Source: Rheinheimera sp. 1928-s (GTDB lineage Bacteria; Pseudomonadota; Gammaproteobacteria; Enterobacterales; Alteromonadaceae). Taken from it: a DNA stretch of 64,000 nucleotides. The notes beneath the pieces are model-generated. The model worked only from the letters and a program-made list of their open reading frames with translations, had not been told where the DNA came from and made no database searches. Where the stretch lies: assembly GCF_029269265.1 (NCBI RefSeq), contig NZ_JARIXP010000003.1, positions 535,253 to 599,252 of the forward strand, read 5' to 3'. The position numbers and the translations under genes were made by a program. Positions 13,678 through 23,171 of this stretch are shown in pieces (position 1 is the first letter of the stretch; each line of letters starts with the position of its first letter).

Positions 13678-13842
13678 ACTGCATCCTATTGTCAGTGAAA
13701 TGATTGGCTATACTACTGGAATTAAAACGTGCAAAGCGAATGCTTCTTGCACCTTTTTGGGTATTTTTACTGCAAAGCAGGCTCAGTAAATCTACGATAG
13801 CACAAACCGTTCGCCTGCGTGTTATTGAGGTTTATACAATAT

Positions 13843-15678
13843 ATGTCCGAGTCCATGTCTTTTTCCCAGCTAGCGCTGCCGGAACCTATTCTTCGTGCAG
13901 TTTTAGAACTTGGTTATGAACATCCGTCTCCAATTCAGGAAGCGGCTATTCCTAAGTTACTAGCTGGTGAAGACTTGCTAGGCCAAGCCCAAACAGGCAC
14001 AGGTAAAACAGCTGCATTTGCACTGCCTTTATTAGCCCGTTTAGATCCGGCCCAAAATGATCCACAAATTTTAGTGTTGGCTCCTACTCGCGAACTGGCT
14101 ATCCAGGTTGCAGAAGCGTTCCAGGCTTATGCCCGTTATATGCCAGCTTTCCATGTACTGCCTTTATACGGCGGTCAAAACTACACCACTCAGTTAAAAG
14201 CACTGAAACGTGGTTCTCAAGTTATTGTTGGTACGCCAGGTCGTATCATGGACCACTTAGATCGTGGCACTTTAGTGCTCGATAAACTGCGTGCCATAGT
14301 ATTGGACGAAGCCGACGAAATGTTGCGTATGGGTTTTATCGATGATGTGCAAACTATCATGGATGCAACTCCGCCAGGCCGTCAGGTAGCCATGTTCTCC
14401 GCTACTATGCCAAACCAGATCCGCGCTATTGCTCAGAAGCATTTGAAAAATGCTCATGAAGTGAAAATCGAATCAAAAACCTCCACAGTTGAACGTATTC
14501 AACAGCGTTACGTGATGCTGGACAATAATCAGAAGCTGGACGCGTTGACCCGTATTCTGGAAGGCGAAGAATATGATGCAAGCATCATTTTCGTTCGTAC
14601 CAAAAGTGCAACTGAAGAAATTGCTGAAAAACTGGGTGCCCGTGGTTATGCAGTTGCCTGCTTAAACGGTGATATGAACCAGGCTCACCGCGAACTGACT
14701 ATCCGTCGCTTAAAATCGGATCAGTTGGACGTGATTGTAGCAACAGATGTTGCTGCCCGTGGTTTGGACGTAGAACGTATCAGTCTGGTTATTAACTATG
14801 ACATTCCATACGATAGCGAAGCTTATGTACACCGTATAGGTCGTACTGGCCGTGCTGGTCGTGATGGTAAAGCTATCCTCTTTGTATCACCACGTGAGCG
14901 TCGTTTATTACGTACTATCGAACATGCAACCCGTCAGCCGATTGAAAAAATGTCGCTGCCAACAGGTCAGGTGATTGAACAGCGTCGTATCGAGTCTTTC
15001 CGTGCTCAGTTAGCTCAGACCATTGAAGCGAAAAACTTAAGCTTCTTCCAGGATCTGGTGAACGACTGGCGTGAAAAGTTAGAAACTACTGATACTGATA
15101 TGGCCGCTGCCTTATTGTATCTGGCGCAGAAAGATTCTCCGTTAAACGTAGCGAACCAGTTCCCGGAAATCCGCGAGCCACATAGCCGTGACCGTGATGA
15201 TCGTGCTCCATCTTCAGGCCGTGACAAATTTTCCCGCGGTGACAGACCAGAGCGTTCAGGTGACCGTCCTGAGCGTGGCGGTGATCGTCCACCACGTCAA
15301 CGTCGTGAGTTAAAAGGTGATTACACCAATTATCGCATTGAAGTGGGTAAAGAACATGGCGTACGCGCTGGTGACATCGTTGGCGCTATAGCCAACGAAG
15401 CCAACATCGACAGCCAGTTCATCGGTAACATCAAACTGTTTGATCATTTCAGTACTGTAGAATTACCAGCCAATATCCCGGCTGAAACTATGCAGCACCT
15501 GAAAAAAGTCTATGTGCGTAAGCAAAAACTGAACATCAGCGTGGATACCGGCTCAACAGCTGGTGGTTCAACTTCTGGTTCAGCGCCAAGCTCAGCACCA
15601 CGTCGTGAACGTACGGAAACAGGTTCAGGCCCGCGTCCAGGTGCAGCTCCACGTGCACCACGTAAGCCAAGAGATTAA
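13843..15678 (+). CDS. deaD: ATP-dependent RNA helicase DeaD/CsdA
   Basis: DEAD-box helicase (611 aa from the chosen ATG) acting in ribosome assembly and mRNA decay, especially in the cold. Visible in order: Q motif region, AQTGTGKT (motif I), APTRELA, TPGR, DEAD in IVLDEADEML, SAT in MFSATMP, HRIGRTGRAGR (motif VI). After an Arg/Asp/Gly-rich linker (about residues 450-490) a DbpA-type RNA-binding fold reads YRIEVGKEHGVRAGDIVGAI, followed by a basic Ser/Gly/Pro/Arg tail. The open frame runs eight codons upstream to a GTG; ATG at 13843 (or 13855) fits a GAGG site at 13827-13830 better. Confidence 0.95.
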   Translation: MSESMSFSQLALPEPILRAVLELGYEHPSPIQEAAIPKLLAGEDLLGQAQTGTGKTAAFALPLLARLDPAQNDPQILVLAPTRELAIQVAEAFQAYARYMPAFHVLPLYGGQNYTTQLKALKRGSQVIVGTPGRIMDHLDRGTLVLDKLRAIVLDEADEMLRMGFIDDVQTIMDATPPGRQVAMFSATMPNQIRAIAQKHLKNAHEVKIESKTSTVERIQQRYVMLDNNQKLDALTRILEGEEYDASIIFVRTKSATEEIAEKLGARGYAVACLNGDMNQAHRELTIRRLKSDQLDVIVATDVAARGLDVERISLVINYDIPYDSEAYVHRIGRTGRAGRDGKAILFVSPRERRLLRTIEHATRQPIEKMSLPTGQVIEQRRIESFRAQLAQTIEAKNLSFFQDLVNDWREKLETTDTDMAAALLYLAQKDSPLNVANQFPEIREPHSRDRDDRAPSSGRDKFSRGDRPERSGDRPERGGDRPPRQRRELKGDYTNYRIEVGKEHGVRAGDIVGAIANEANIDSQFIGNIKLFDHFSTVELPANIPAETMQHLKKVYVRKQKLNISVDTGSTAGGSTSGSAPSSAPRRERTETGSGPRPGAAPRAPRKPRD

Positions 15679-15696
15679 TCTCTGACTTGTAAAAAG

Positions 15697-15718
15697 ACCG
15701 GCGAAAGCCGGTTTTTTT
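15697..15718 (+). terminator. deaD terminator
   Basis: Stem ACCGGC/GCCGGT with a GAAA tetraloop and a run of seven T, 18 bases after the deaD stop codon. Confidence 0.92.
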
Positions 15719-15788
15719 ACAATTATAAACCTATAAAAACTTCTCCAGCGCCCATATTTAGCTTCAATAGCCAACTCTGGAGCCAGTT

Positions 15789-16211
15789 ATGATTATTGCC
15801 TGTCCTCATTGTTCAACCTTAAACCGGGTTCAGCCGGAAAAGTTTGCCGATCAGCCTAAATGTGGTCAGTGCAAAGACGCGCTTTTTGCCGGAAAGCCCA
15901 TAGAGCTAACCCAGCAGAATTTTGTCAATCAGATCCAAAAGTCAGAATTACCTGTGGTGGTGGATTTTTGGGCCAGCTGGTGTGGGCCTTGTCTGAATTT
16001 TGCGCCGGTATTTAATCAGGCTGCAGCAGAATTAGAGCCGCAATTTCGGTTTGCCAAAGTAAATACAGAGCAGCAGCAACAGCTGGCAGCACAGTTTCAA
16101 ATTCGCTCCATTCCAACCTTGATGCTGTTTAAAGCAGGCAAGCTGGTTGCGCAACAATCAGGCGCTATGCCAAAACAAATGTTTTATCAGTGGTTACAGC
16201 AACATAGCTAA
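15789..16211 (+). CDS. trxC: Thioredoxin 2 (zinc-containing)
   Basis: Thioredoxin 2 (140 aa), a cytoplasmic disulfide reductase. The N-terminal zinc-binding extension has two CxxC pairs (CPHC at 5-8 and CGQC at 30-33), which separates it from thioredoxin 1. The active site is WASWCGPC at about residues 58-65, followed by the cis-proline region IRSIPTLMLF. Length matches TrxC. It stands alone between the deaD terminator and a PEBP gene. Confidence 0.96.
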   Translation: MIIACPHCSTLNRVQPEKFADQPKCGQCKDALFAGKPIELTQQNFVNQIQKSELPVVVDFWASWCGPCLNFAPVFNQAAAELEPQFRFAKVNTEQQQQLAAQFQIRSIPTLMLFKAGKLVAQQSGAMPKQMFYQWLQQHS

Positions 16212-16333
16212 ACATAGTATGGCTGCAGAGTTATAACCTGAGTTGGTCGCAAAAGTCTGGATTTGCCTGGCTGCAAAGTTCAGACTGATGCTCTATTTCC
16301 CGCTTTGTATTGAGCCAAATCTAAGGAAACACC

Positions 16334-16825
16334 ATGACATCTAGTGTATTTCAGCTGACCAGCCCGGACATCAGCGAAGGCCATTTTATGGCAAAGACCT
16401 TTGAATTTAATGGTTTTGGTTGTGACGGCCCGAATTTATCGCCAGCGTTAAACTGGCAGAATGCGCCAGCTGGCACACAGAGTTTTGCTATTACGGTTTT
16501 TGATCCGGATGCACCTACAGGTTCAGGTTTCTGGCACTGGCTGGTTCTGGATATTCCGGCCAGTGTGACTTCGTTGACTCAGGGCGCTGGCAATGGTCAG
16601 TTACCAACAGGCTGCCGCTGTTTTAACAATGATTATGGCATTAAAGAATTTGGTGGTGCTTGCCCACCTGAAGGCCATGGCATGCATCGTTATCAGTTTA
16701 CCGTTTGGGCTTTACCTGAAACCACTTTAGCTGTGCCTGATGGTGCCAGCGCTGCTGTGGTAGGTTTTATGTTGAATGCAACTGCTATTGGTAAAGCCAC
16801 TTTAACCGCTACTTATGCGCGCTAA
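16334..16825 (+). CDS. YbhB/YbcL family PEBP-like protein
   Basis: A 163-residue protein of the phosphatidylethanolamine-binding/Raf-kinase-inhibitor-like family. Conserved anion-site pieces are visible: FDPDAPTGSGFWHWLVLDIP and GMHRYQFTVWAL, together with GPNLSPALNW near the N-terminus. No signal peptide is seen, so a cytoplasmic location is likely. The bacterial members have no settled role. It has its own ribosome site (AAGGAAAC) and is followed by a short hairpin terminator. Confidence 0.9.
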   Translation: MTSSVFQLTSPDISEGHFMAKTFEFNGFGCDGPNLSPALNWQNAPAGTQSFAITVFDPDAPTGSGFWHWLVLDIPASVTSLTQGAGNGQLPTGCRCFNNDYGIKEFGGACPPEGHGMHRYQFTVWALPETTLAVPDGASAAVVGFMLNATAIGKATLTATYAR

Positions 16826-16840
16826 ATAACGATTGTATCT

Positions 16841-16865
16841 AAGGCCTGCAGAAGCTGGCCTTTTT
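16841..16865 (+). terminator. Weak terminator after the PEBP gene
   Basis: AAGGCC pairs with GGCCTT around a 10-base loop and leads into five T. Modest stem, placed 16 bases after the stop codon; the next gene starts almost immediately, so read-through is possible. Confidence 0.5.
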
Positions 16866-16882
16866 AGTTGAAGCGGGAAGTT

Positions 16883-17677
16883 ATGGATCTTTGGGTACTG
16901 ATGTTATTTATTCTGGCGGGTGTAGCTGGTGGCTTATTGCTTGGCTTAATAGGCGTCGGCATGGCTTTGGTAACAGTGCCTTTTTTAACTTTTATGTTGC
17001 CATCTTTAGGTTTTAGCGCAGAAGTTTCCCCTGTCATAGCTCTTGGCAGTTCGATGCTGATTGCCGCTATAGGTTCTGTTTCTTCACTGCGGGTGCATCA
17101 GCAAAAGGGCACTATTAACTGGGAGTTGATCCGGTTGATGTTACCAGCCAGTCTGTTTGGCGTTGTTGCAGGTTCCTTGCTGGTCACCCGCTTGCCGGCC
17201 TTGTGGCTGCAGTGCATTTTTGCTGCTTTTTTGTTGTATGTGGCTTTTTCAATGCTTAAACCTGCTTCTCCAAAAGCGACACAACCGCAACAGCCACCTT
17301 CAAATCAACTATTGCGCTGGTTTCCTGCAGTAGTTGGAGCCACAGGTAGTTTTATCGGTGCTGGTGGTGGTGTCTTGATGGTGCCATTTTTAGGCCGTTT
17401 TATGGCGATGCCCAAAGCTGTGGCCAGTTCAGTGGCTGTCGGTTTTCCTGTGACAGTATTTGGCGCTATTTCTTATATGCTGCAAACAGCTCCAGTCAAT
17501 CATCCGGATCTGATAGGCGCAGTGTATTGGCCAGCTGTACTGGGAATGAGTATAGGTTCTGTGGTGGCCGCTCCGCTTGGTGTGCAGCTTGCGACCAAAG
17601 TGCCAGCTGCCTTGTTGAAAAAATTATTTGCCTGCGTATTACTCTTGATAGCGCTGAAGATGCTGCTGTCTTTTTAA
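16883..17677 (+). CDS. TauE/SafE family membrane transporter
   Basis: A 264-residue integral membrane protein of the TauE/SafE (sulfite/organosulfonate exporter) family. About eight hydrophobic helices in two similar halves are visible; the first half opens LAGVAGGLLLGLIGVGMALV and the second repeats the glycine pattern in VVGATGSFIGAGGGVLMVPF. The open frame begins at a TTG (16868), but ATG 16883 preceded by GCGGGAAG is the better start. Substrate is not readable from sequence; anions such as sulfite are the known substrates in the family. The MFS gene follows 26 bp on. Confidence 0.85.
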   Translation: MDLWVLMLFILAGVAGGLLLGLIGVGMALVTVPFLTFMLPSLGFSAEVSPVIALGSSMLIAAIGSVSSLRVHQQKGTINWELIRLMLPASLFGVVAGSLLVTRLPALWLQCIFAAFLLYVAFSMLKPASPKATQPQQPPSNQLLRWFPAVVGATGSFIGAGGGVLMVPFLGRFMAMPKAVASSVAVGFPVTVFGAISYMLQTAPVNHPDLIGAVYWPAVLGMSIGSVVAAPLGVQLATKVPAALLKKLFACVLLLIALKMLLSF

Positions 17678-17703
17678 AAATTTCTGGCTAAGGAAGCCTG
17701 TGT

Positions 17704-18891
17704 ATGTCTGATCCTGGAGCGCGCCGCATTCTGTTGGCTGGTTTTTTTAGTCAGTTGTTGTGTTTGGGCATAGCACGTTTTGCCTACACTCCGCTTATTC
17801 CTTTAATGTCCGATTCAGGTCTTACTGAAGCTTTGGCTGGTTATTTAGCTGCGGTGAACTATCTGGGGTATTTTGCCGGTGCTTTGCTGGCAGTGCGACT
17901 GAAAAACTGGCAATGGAAGTTTTATGCTTACCGTACAGGTTTGGTTTTCGCTGTGATCAGTACACTAGCCACTGCTTATAGTTCAGATCCGGTATTTTGG
18001 GGCTTGTGGCGCTTTCTGGCGGGTTTAAGTTCGGCTGCTTCGATGTTATTGGCCTCAGGTCTTATTTTGCAGCAGCTGGCTGCACGTGGCGCTAAAGCTG
18101 AACTGGGTTTGCATTTTGCAGGCTTAGGATTGGGCATAGCTTTAGTGGCTTTATTAGTAGAGCTGTTTAGCGCTGTCACTTTGAGTTGGGATCAACAATG
18201 GCTGGCTTTAGGCGTGCTTGGATTGGTGCTGATAGTTCCGGCATGGCGCTGGTTGCCACCACCACAGCTGCCGTTGTCCAGTAACAACACAGATGCAACA
18301 CCTTTAGCCTTGCCCCGTAGTTTCCTTTGGCCCTTATTTTTGATGTATTTCTGCGCCGGCTATGGCTATGTGGTCACTATCACTTTTATTGTCGCTATGG
18401 CGAGTCAGAATGCAGAACTGACAGGTTTTGGTAACTGGGCATTTTTCGCTTTAGGTCTAGGTGCTGCACCAGCAGCGCTAATCTGGGATCGGGTCGCGCG
18501 ACTATCAGGTTATTTAGTTAGTTTACGTTGGGCTTTACTGCTAAACGCCTTGGCTATTGTGTTGCCTGTGCTTTGGAGTCAGAGCCTGGTGTTATTCTTC
18601 AGTGCCTTTTTATTTGGCATCAGCTTTGTCGGTTGTGTCAGCTTAATGCTAACGATGGCAGGGCGCTTATTACCAGCAAAACCAGCTCAACTGATGGGCA
18701 AGATGACGCTTTGTTATGGCACTGCACAGGTGCTGGCTCCTGCAATCAGCGGTTATTTAGCCAAACAAAGCGGCAGTTTTGATTCAGGCTTACTACTGGC
18801 CAGTGTGATTACCTTATGTGGGGCGGGAGTACTGACGCTGCTTATCCGCCGCACAGCCAGTGATCATCTGGCCATGCGGGGTGGCAGCTAG
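17704..18891 (+). CDS. YbfB/YjiJ family MFS transporter
   Basis: A 395-residue permease with about twelve hydrophobic helices. The N-terminal block LCLGIARFAYTPLIPLM and the following AGYLAAVNYLGYFAGALLA are typical of the YbfB/YjiJ branch of the major facilitator superfamily. Substrate unknown. It lies 26 bp after the TauE-type gene and may be co-transcribed with it; its stop is 7 bp from the end of the convergent mnmE gene, and no terminator is evident between them. Confidence 0.88.
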   Translation: MSDPGARRILLAGFFSQLLCLGIARFAYTPLIPLMSDSGLTEALAGYLAAVNYLGYFAGALLAVRLKNWQWKFYAYRTGLVFAVISTLATAYSSDPVFWGLWRFLAGLSSAASMLLASGLILQQLAARGAKAELGLHFAGLGLGIALVALLVELFSAVTLSWDQQWLALGVLGLVLIVPAWRWLPPPQLPLSSNNTDATPLALPRSFLWPLFLMYFCAGYGYVVTITFIVAMASQNAELTGFGNWAFFALGLGAAPAALIWDRVARLSGYLVSLRWALLLNALAIVLPVLWSQSLVLFFSAFLFGISFVGCVSLMLTMAGRLLPAKPAQLMGKMTLCYGTAQVLAPAISGYLAKQSGSFDSGLLLASVITLCGAGVLTLLIRRTASDHLAMRGGS

Positions 18892-18898
18892 AATTGAG

Positions 18899-20263
18899 TT
18901 ACTTACCTATACAGAACGAGCTGAAAATCCTGCCCAATAAATCATCCGAACTAAATTCGCCGGTGATTTCATTCAGGTGTTGCTGAGTCAGGCGTAGTTC
19001 TTCTGCTAACAGCTCGCCCGCTAGGTGGTTATGCAACTGAGCATCACCTATGGCTAAATGCTCTGCAGCGCGTTCCAGCGCGTCTAAATGACGGCGGCGG
19101 GCGATAAAGCTGCCTTCGGTATTGGCGTCAAAGCCCATGCAGGCTTTTAAGTGATCACGTAGCTGTTCTATACCGGAATTGGTTTTGGCCGAGATATGAA
19201 AGACCGGATAGTCTCCGTCCTGGCTGGCACCCGTCGTTTCGCCTGTTAAGTCGGCTTTATTGCGAATCACTGTTAAGCCCAGGTCTTTAGGTAAACGTGA
19301 CATAAAGTCTGGCCAGATCTCGGCTGGGCTGGTGGCGTTCGTAGTAGTGCCGTCGACCATAAAAAGTACGCGGTCTGCTTGTTCTATTTCCTGCCAGGCG
19401 CGTTCTATGCCTATTTGTTCCACTTTGTCTGTCGCTTCACGTAAACCAGCAGTGTCGATGATATGCAAAGGCATACCGTCGATATGAATATGCTCACGCA
19501 GTACATCACGGGTGGTACCTGCTATTTCTGTCACTATGGCGGCTTCACGACCTGCTAAAGCGTTTAATAAGCTGGATTTGCCCGCATTAGGCCGGCCAGC
19601 AATCACCACGCGCATACCTTCACGTAATATGCTGCCTTGTGTGGCTTGTTTCTGGATTCCTGCCAGATCAGAAATAATGTCGGCTAAGTCACCTGCTACT
19701 TTGCCGTCAGATAAAAAGTCGATTTCTTCATCCGGAAAGTCGATAGCGGCTTCGACGTAAATTCGAAGGTAAATCACTTTTTCGACCAGGTCGTGAATTT
19801 TGCGCGAGAACTCACCCTGCAACGAATGCATCGCTGAACGGGCTGCTTGTTCGGAGCTTGCGTCAATTAAGTCGGCTATGGCTTCGGCTTGGGTTAAATC
19901 TAATTTATCGTTTAAAAATGCCCGTTCGGAAAACTCGCCCGGGCGGGCTATCCGCACATCTTTCATTTCCAGCACACGGCGTAGCAGCATGTCCAAAAGC
20001 ACTGGACCACCGTGACCTTGCAGTTCCAGCACATCTTCACCGGTAAAGGAGTTAGGGCCAGGGAAATACAAGGCTATGCCCTGATCCAGAGTTTGTTTTT
20101 GAGCATCTAAAAACGGCAGGTATTCAGCAGTACGAGGTTTAGGTACTTTGCCCAGAATGGCAGAAGCCACTGCAGATACGGCAGGGCCTGATACCCTGAT
20201 TATTCCTACACCGGCACGACCTGTGGCTGTGGCCTGAGCTGCAATAGTGTCTGTGCTGTACAT
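18899..20263 (-). CDS. mnmE: tRNA modification GTPase MnmE
   Basis: MnmE/TrmE (454 aa), the GTPase partner of MnmG in wobble-uridine modification. The N-terminal folate-binding domain begins [20 protein letters not shown]; the inserted G domain shows [20 protein letters not shown], the DTAG motif in [12 protein letters not shown] and NKAD; the protein ends FCIGK, the C-x-G-K motif needed for activity. Full length. It follows yidC with a hairpin terminator between them, so it may have its own promoter or depend on read-through. Confidence 0.98.
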   Translation of the reverse strand: MYSTDTIAAQATATGRAGVGIIRVSGPAVSAVASAILGKVPKPRTAEYLPFLDAQKQTLDQGIALYFPGPNSFTGEDVLELQGHGGPVLLDMLLRRVLEMKDVRIARPGEFSERAFLNDKLDLTQAEAIADLIDASSEQAARSAMHSLQGEFSRKIHDLVEKVIYLRIYVEAAIDFPDEEIDFLSDGKVAGDLADIISDLAGIQKQATQGSILREGMRVVIAGRPNAGKSSLLNALAGREAAIVTEIAGTTRDVLREHIHIDGMPLHIIDTAGLREATDKVEQIGIERAWQEIEQADRVLFMVDGTTTNATSPAEIWPDFMSRLPKDLGLTVIRNKADLTGETTGASQDGDYPVFHISAKTNSGIEQLRDHLKACMGFDANTEGSFIARRRHLDALERAAEHLAIGDAQLHNHLAGELLAEELRLTQQHLNEITGEFSSDDLLGRIFSSFCIGK

Positions 20264-20300
20264 AAAACCTCGTCTTAAGAAACCAAATGTTCAAATGTAG

Positions 20301-20330
20301 AAAAACAAAAAGGCCTGAGAACAGGCCTTT
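20301..20330 (-). terminator. Terminator between yidC and mnmE
   Basis: On the minus strand a 9-bp stem AAAGGCCTG/CAGGCCTTT with an AGAA/TTCT loop is followed by a T-rich run, 20 bases after the yidC stop. Confidence 0.85.
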
Positions 20331-20349
20331 AAAGTGTAGCTCAGGAGCA

Positions 20350-21984
20350 TCAGGCCTTAGTGTATAAGCCTTTCTTCTCCATACCACGGTAGATATACAG
20401 CATCTGGGCTAAAGAAATCAGGTTGCTGACTAACCAGTACAGTACCAGACCACTAGGGAACCACAGGAAGAATACTGAGAATACCACTGGCATCCACAGC
20501 ATAATTTTTTGCTGCATAGGATCTGTGACTGTCATAGGCGTCAGTTTTTGCATCACAAACATACTGATACCAAACAGCACTGGTAATACGTAGTATGGGT
20601 CTTGGGTGGATAAATCCTGGATCCATAACATAAACGGAGCCTGACGTAATTCCACACTCTCAACGAACACCCAGTACAGCGCCAGGAAGATCGGCATTTG
20701 CACCAGCATAGGCAAGCAGCCACCCATAGGGTTTACTTTTTCTTTGCGGTACAGTTCCATCATGGCAGGGCCCATTTTTGAGCGGTCGTCTTTATAACGG
20801 GCTTGCAGTTCGTCAATTTTTGGCTTCAGATTACGCATCTTGGCCATAGATTCGTACTGCACTTTGGTCAGCGGGTACATCGCACCTTTCACCAGCAGGG
20901 TGATCATAATAATGGCGACCCCCCAGTTGCTGACAAAACTTTGAATAAAGGTCAGTAACCAGAATAATGGCTGAGAGATAAAAAATAAGAAGCCGTAGTC
21001 CACTGTCAGATCCAGGCCATCCGCAATAGCTGCTAAGTTATCCTGATTTTTGGGGCCAGCATAAAAAGTAGAAGCTATAGTCAGGTTTTCGCCTGCAGCA
21101 ATAGTTAATTCAGGGCCTTTGACGCCAACTACACCATTGCCATTATTCACTAAGCTGTATAACTGGTTGTCTGCAGTTTTTTCCGGAACCCAGGCTGCAA
21201 CAAAATAGTGCTCCAGCATAGCCACCCAACCACCTTTAGTGGATTTAGCCAGGTTGGTTTCCTGCATATCTTCAAAATCGTATTTTTCATAACGTTTTTC
21301 AGAAGTAGAGAACGCCGCACCACGGTAAATAGGCATCATCATATTGCTGCCTTCGCCGTTATCAATGGTTTGCACCAGATGTTGATAAGGCTGAACCAGC
21401 TTAGTGCCTGTTGTGGTATTTTTCAGCAGATATTCTACCCGGACATCATATTTGCCAGCGGTAAAGGTGTAGCGTTTTTCAATCTCTAAGCCGTTGTGGC
21501 TAAAGGTTAAAGGCACTACCACTTGCTGTTCGCCATTGGCAAGCGTGTAACTGGTTTGGGCCACGCTGTAGACAGGACGACCGCTGTTGCGTTTGTCATC
21601 CGGGCCATCGGCCAATAAGCCTGACTGAGCCACATACTCAAAACCATTGAGCTTACGCATCAGCTGATAAGGCTGGTCGCTGTCTTTGGTTAAAGTAAAA
21701 GCAGGCAAGGTTAAGTCAACAATATCGCCACCTCTGGTGTCGATTTGCACTTTTAATACATCAGTGCTGACAGTGATCACTTGCTGAGCTGCAACAGCGG
21801 CTGCAGGTTGAGCTGAGGTGCCTGAACTGCTTAATTGCAAATCCGCTGAACCAGCAGAACTGGTTGTGCTTTGTTCAGTAACAGGAGTTACTGGTTTAGG
21901 CGCGTGATCGGTTTGCCATGCTTGCCATAACAATAAGCTAACGAAGGCGAGGGCTATCACTAATAAACTGCGTTGAGAATCCAT
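20350..21984 (-). CDS. yidC: Membrane protein insertase YidC
   Basis: YidC (544 aa) inserts and folds inner-membrane proteins, including the ATP synthase c subunit encoded in this window. An N-terminal anchor (residues about 6-18) precedes a large periplasmic beta domain (about 60-340); the conserved core of five helices follows, with KGAMYPLTKVQYESMAKM and the cytoplasmic coiled region, then NPMGGCLPMLVQMPIFLALY. Length is that of gammaproteobacterial YidC. It starts three bases after yidD ends, within the rpmH-rnpA-yidD-yidC cluster. Confidence 0.98.
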   Translation of the reverse strand: MDSQRSLLVIALAFVSLLLWQAWQTDHAPKPVTPVTEQSTTSSAGSADLQLSSSGTSAQPAAAVAAQQVITVSTDVLKVQIDTRGGDIVDLTLPAFTLTKDSDQPYQLMRKLNGFEYVAQSGLLADGPDDKRNSGRPVYSVAQTSYTLANGEQQVVVPLTFSHNGLEIEKRYTFTAGKYDVRVEYLLKNTTTGTKLVQPYQHLVQTIDNGEGSNMMMPIYRGAAFSTSEKRYEKYDFEDMQETNLAKSTKGGWVAMLEHYFVAAWVPEKTADNQLYSLVNNGNGVVGVKGPELTIAAGENLTIASTFYAGPKNQDNLAAIADGLDLTVDYGFLFFISQPLFWLLTFIQSFVSNWGVAIIMITLLVKGAMYPLTKVQYESMAKMRNLKPKIDELQARYKDDRSKMGPAMMELYRKEKVNPMGGCLPMLVQMPIFLALYWVFVESVELRQAPFMLWIQDLSTQDPYYVLPVLFGISMFVMQKLTPMTVTDPMQQKIMLWMPVVFSVFFLWFPSGLVLYWLVSNLISLAQMLYIYRGMEKKGLYTKA

Positions 21985-21987
21985 CTG

Positions 21988-22251
21988 TTAGTTAGTCTCT
22001 TTCTGCTTTTGTGGAACCGGGTCTTCACCACCGGGATGTAGGGGGTGACATTTTAATAAACGTTTTGTAGTTAACCAACCACCTTTTACGGCACCAAAGC
22101 GTTCTATGGCTTCAATAGCGTAATGAGAACAGGTGGGATAAAACCGGCAACTGGGTCCAAATAACGGACTGATCAACTTCTGATAACCACGTACAGTGGA
22201 AATTAGCAGTCTTGCACCAGTGTTTTGTATTGGCGAGCTATTTTGCCCCAT
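21988..22251 (-). CDS. yidD: Membrane protein insertion efficiency factor YidD
   Basis: YidD (87 aa), a small membrane-associated protein aiding YidC. The family block [20 protein letters not shown] with its conserved Cys pair is present, followed by [20 protein letters not shown]. The start overlaps the end of rnpA by 49 bases, a normal arrangement in this cluster. A shorter start is possible at a downstream codon, but the ATG chosen is the only one preceding the conserved block. Confidence 0.95.
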   Translation of the reverse strand: MGQNSSPIQNTGARLLISTVRGYQKLISPLFGPSCRFYPTCSHYAIEAIERFGAVKGGWLTTKRLLKCHPLHPGGEDPVPQKQKETN

Positions 22252-22574
22252 AACTTATCCAGTTGCTTGTGCAATTCTTCATTGGGCGTGTTGCTGATAT
22301 CACCTTTTACCATCAAAACTAAATCAACAGGCGGTAGTTCATGTTGGTGTAGCCGAAAGCTATCCCGTGAACATCGTTTGATGCGGTTTCGATGCGTGGC
22401 TAATTTAACACGTTTTTTGGCAATAGTCAGACCAAGTCTTGGATGAGTAGACTGAGTAGGTTTACACAATATGGTAAAGAGAGGAGAAGAAACCCTGAAA
22501 GGATTTTGGAAGACATTGTCGAATTCGCGGGGAGTTAACAGACGTAACTCCCTGCTGAATGTATAGCTGACCAC
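22203..22574 (-). CDS. rnpA: Ribonuclease P protein component
   Basis: Protein subunit (123 aa) of RNase P, which trims the 5' leader of tRNA precursors with its RNA partner. The RNR motif is seen in [20 protein letters not shown]; the N-terminal [19 protein letters not shown] is typical. Start is a GTG (22572-22574), 19 bases after the rpmH stop codon. The gene's 3' end overlaps yidD. Confidence 0.96.
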   Translation of the reverse strand: MVSYTFSRELRLLTPREFDNVFQNPFRVSSPLFTILCKPTQSTHPRLGLTIAKKRVKLATHRNRIKRCSRDSFRLHQHELPPVDLVLMVKGDISNTPNEELHKQLDKLWGKIARQYKTLVQDC

Positions 22575-22593
22575 GCAGCGCTTACGAATCTGA

Positions 22594-22838
<245 letters not shown>

Positions 22839-23171
22839 TGCAGATCCTTGTGTTTCTGCTGATCTGATCATTATTTTTTATCGATCTTTAAAAGTTGTCC
22901 ACAAGGCTAGTGGTTCAACTGGGATAAAATGTGAGTTGTTTTAAAAAGTTTGTGTTTTTGGACCACTTTGGTCTTATATTTTGCTTGCATATCAGTAAAT
23001 AGAATAAGATGTTTATTTCTATATAAAACAAGTGGTTATATATTGTTTTCGCCGCTCGTCGCATTTTTGCAAAAGTCAATATTGAACTTGTGGATAAGAT
23101 CATATGATAATGCTGCTCTTTTCACTTACGCCCGCCTAACTAAATAATAATTATTAGGGGCTTTTGGAGAT
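22839..23171 (+). promoter_or_regulatory. dnaA upstream regulatory region
   Basis: AT-rich gene-free stretch between the rpmH promoter and dnaA. It holds two DnaA boxes, TTGTCCACA at 22895-22903 (one mismatch) and TTATCCACA on the minus strand at 23089-23097 (perfect), plus several GATC sites at 22840-22885 and 23098. This suits autoregulation of dnaA and Dam/SeqA timing. I could not choose a single promoter with confidence. The unwinding element and box density are poorer than at 12716-13239, so I do not call this the origin. Confidence 0.7.

Noticed and set aside
18528..18782. 84-codon frame within the MFS transporter gene
   Set aside because: Same strand, shifted frame of a well supported transporter; its composition is that of an out-of-frame translation.
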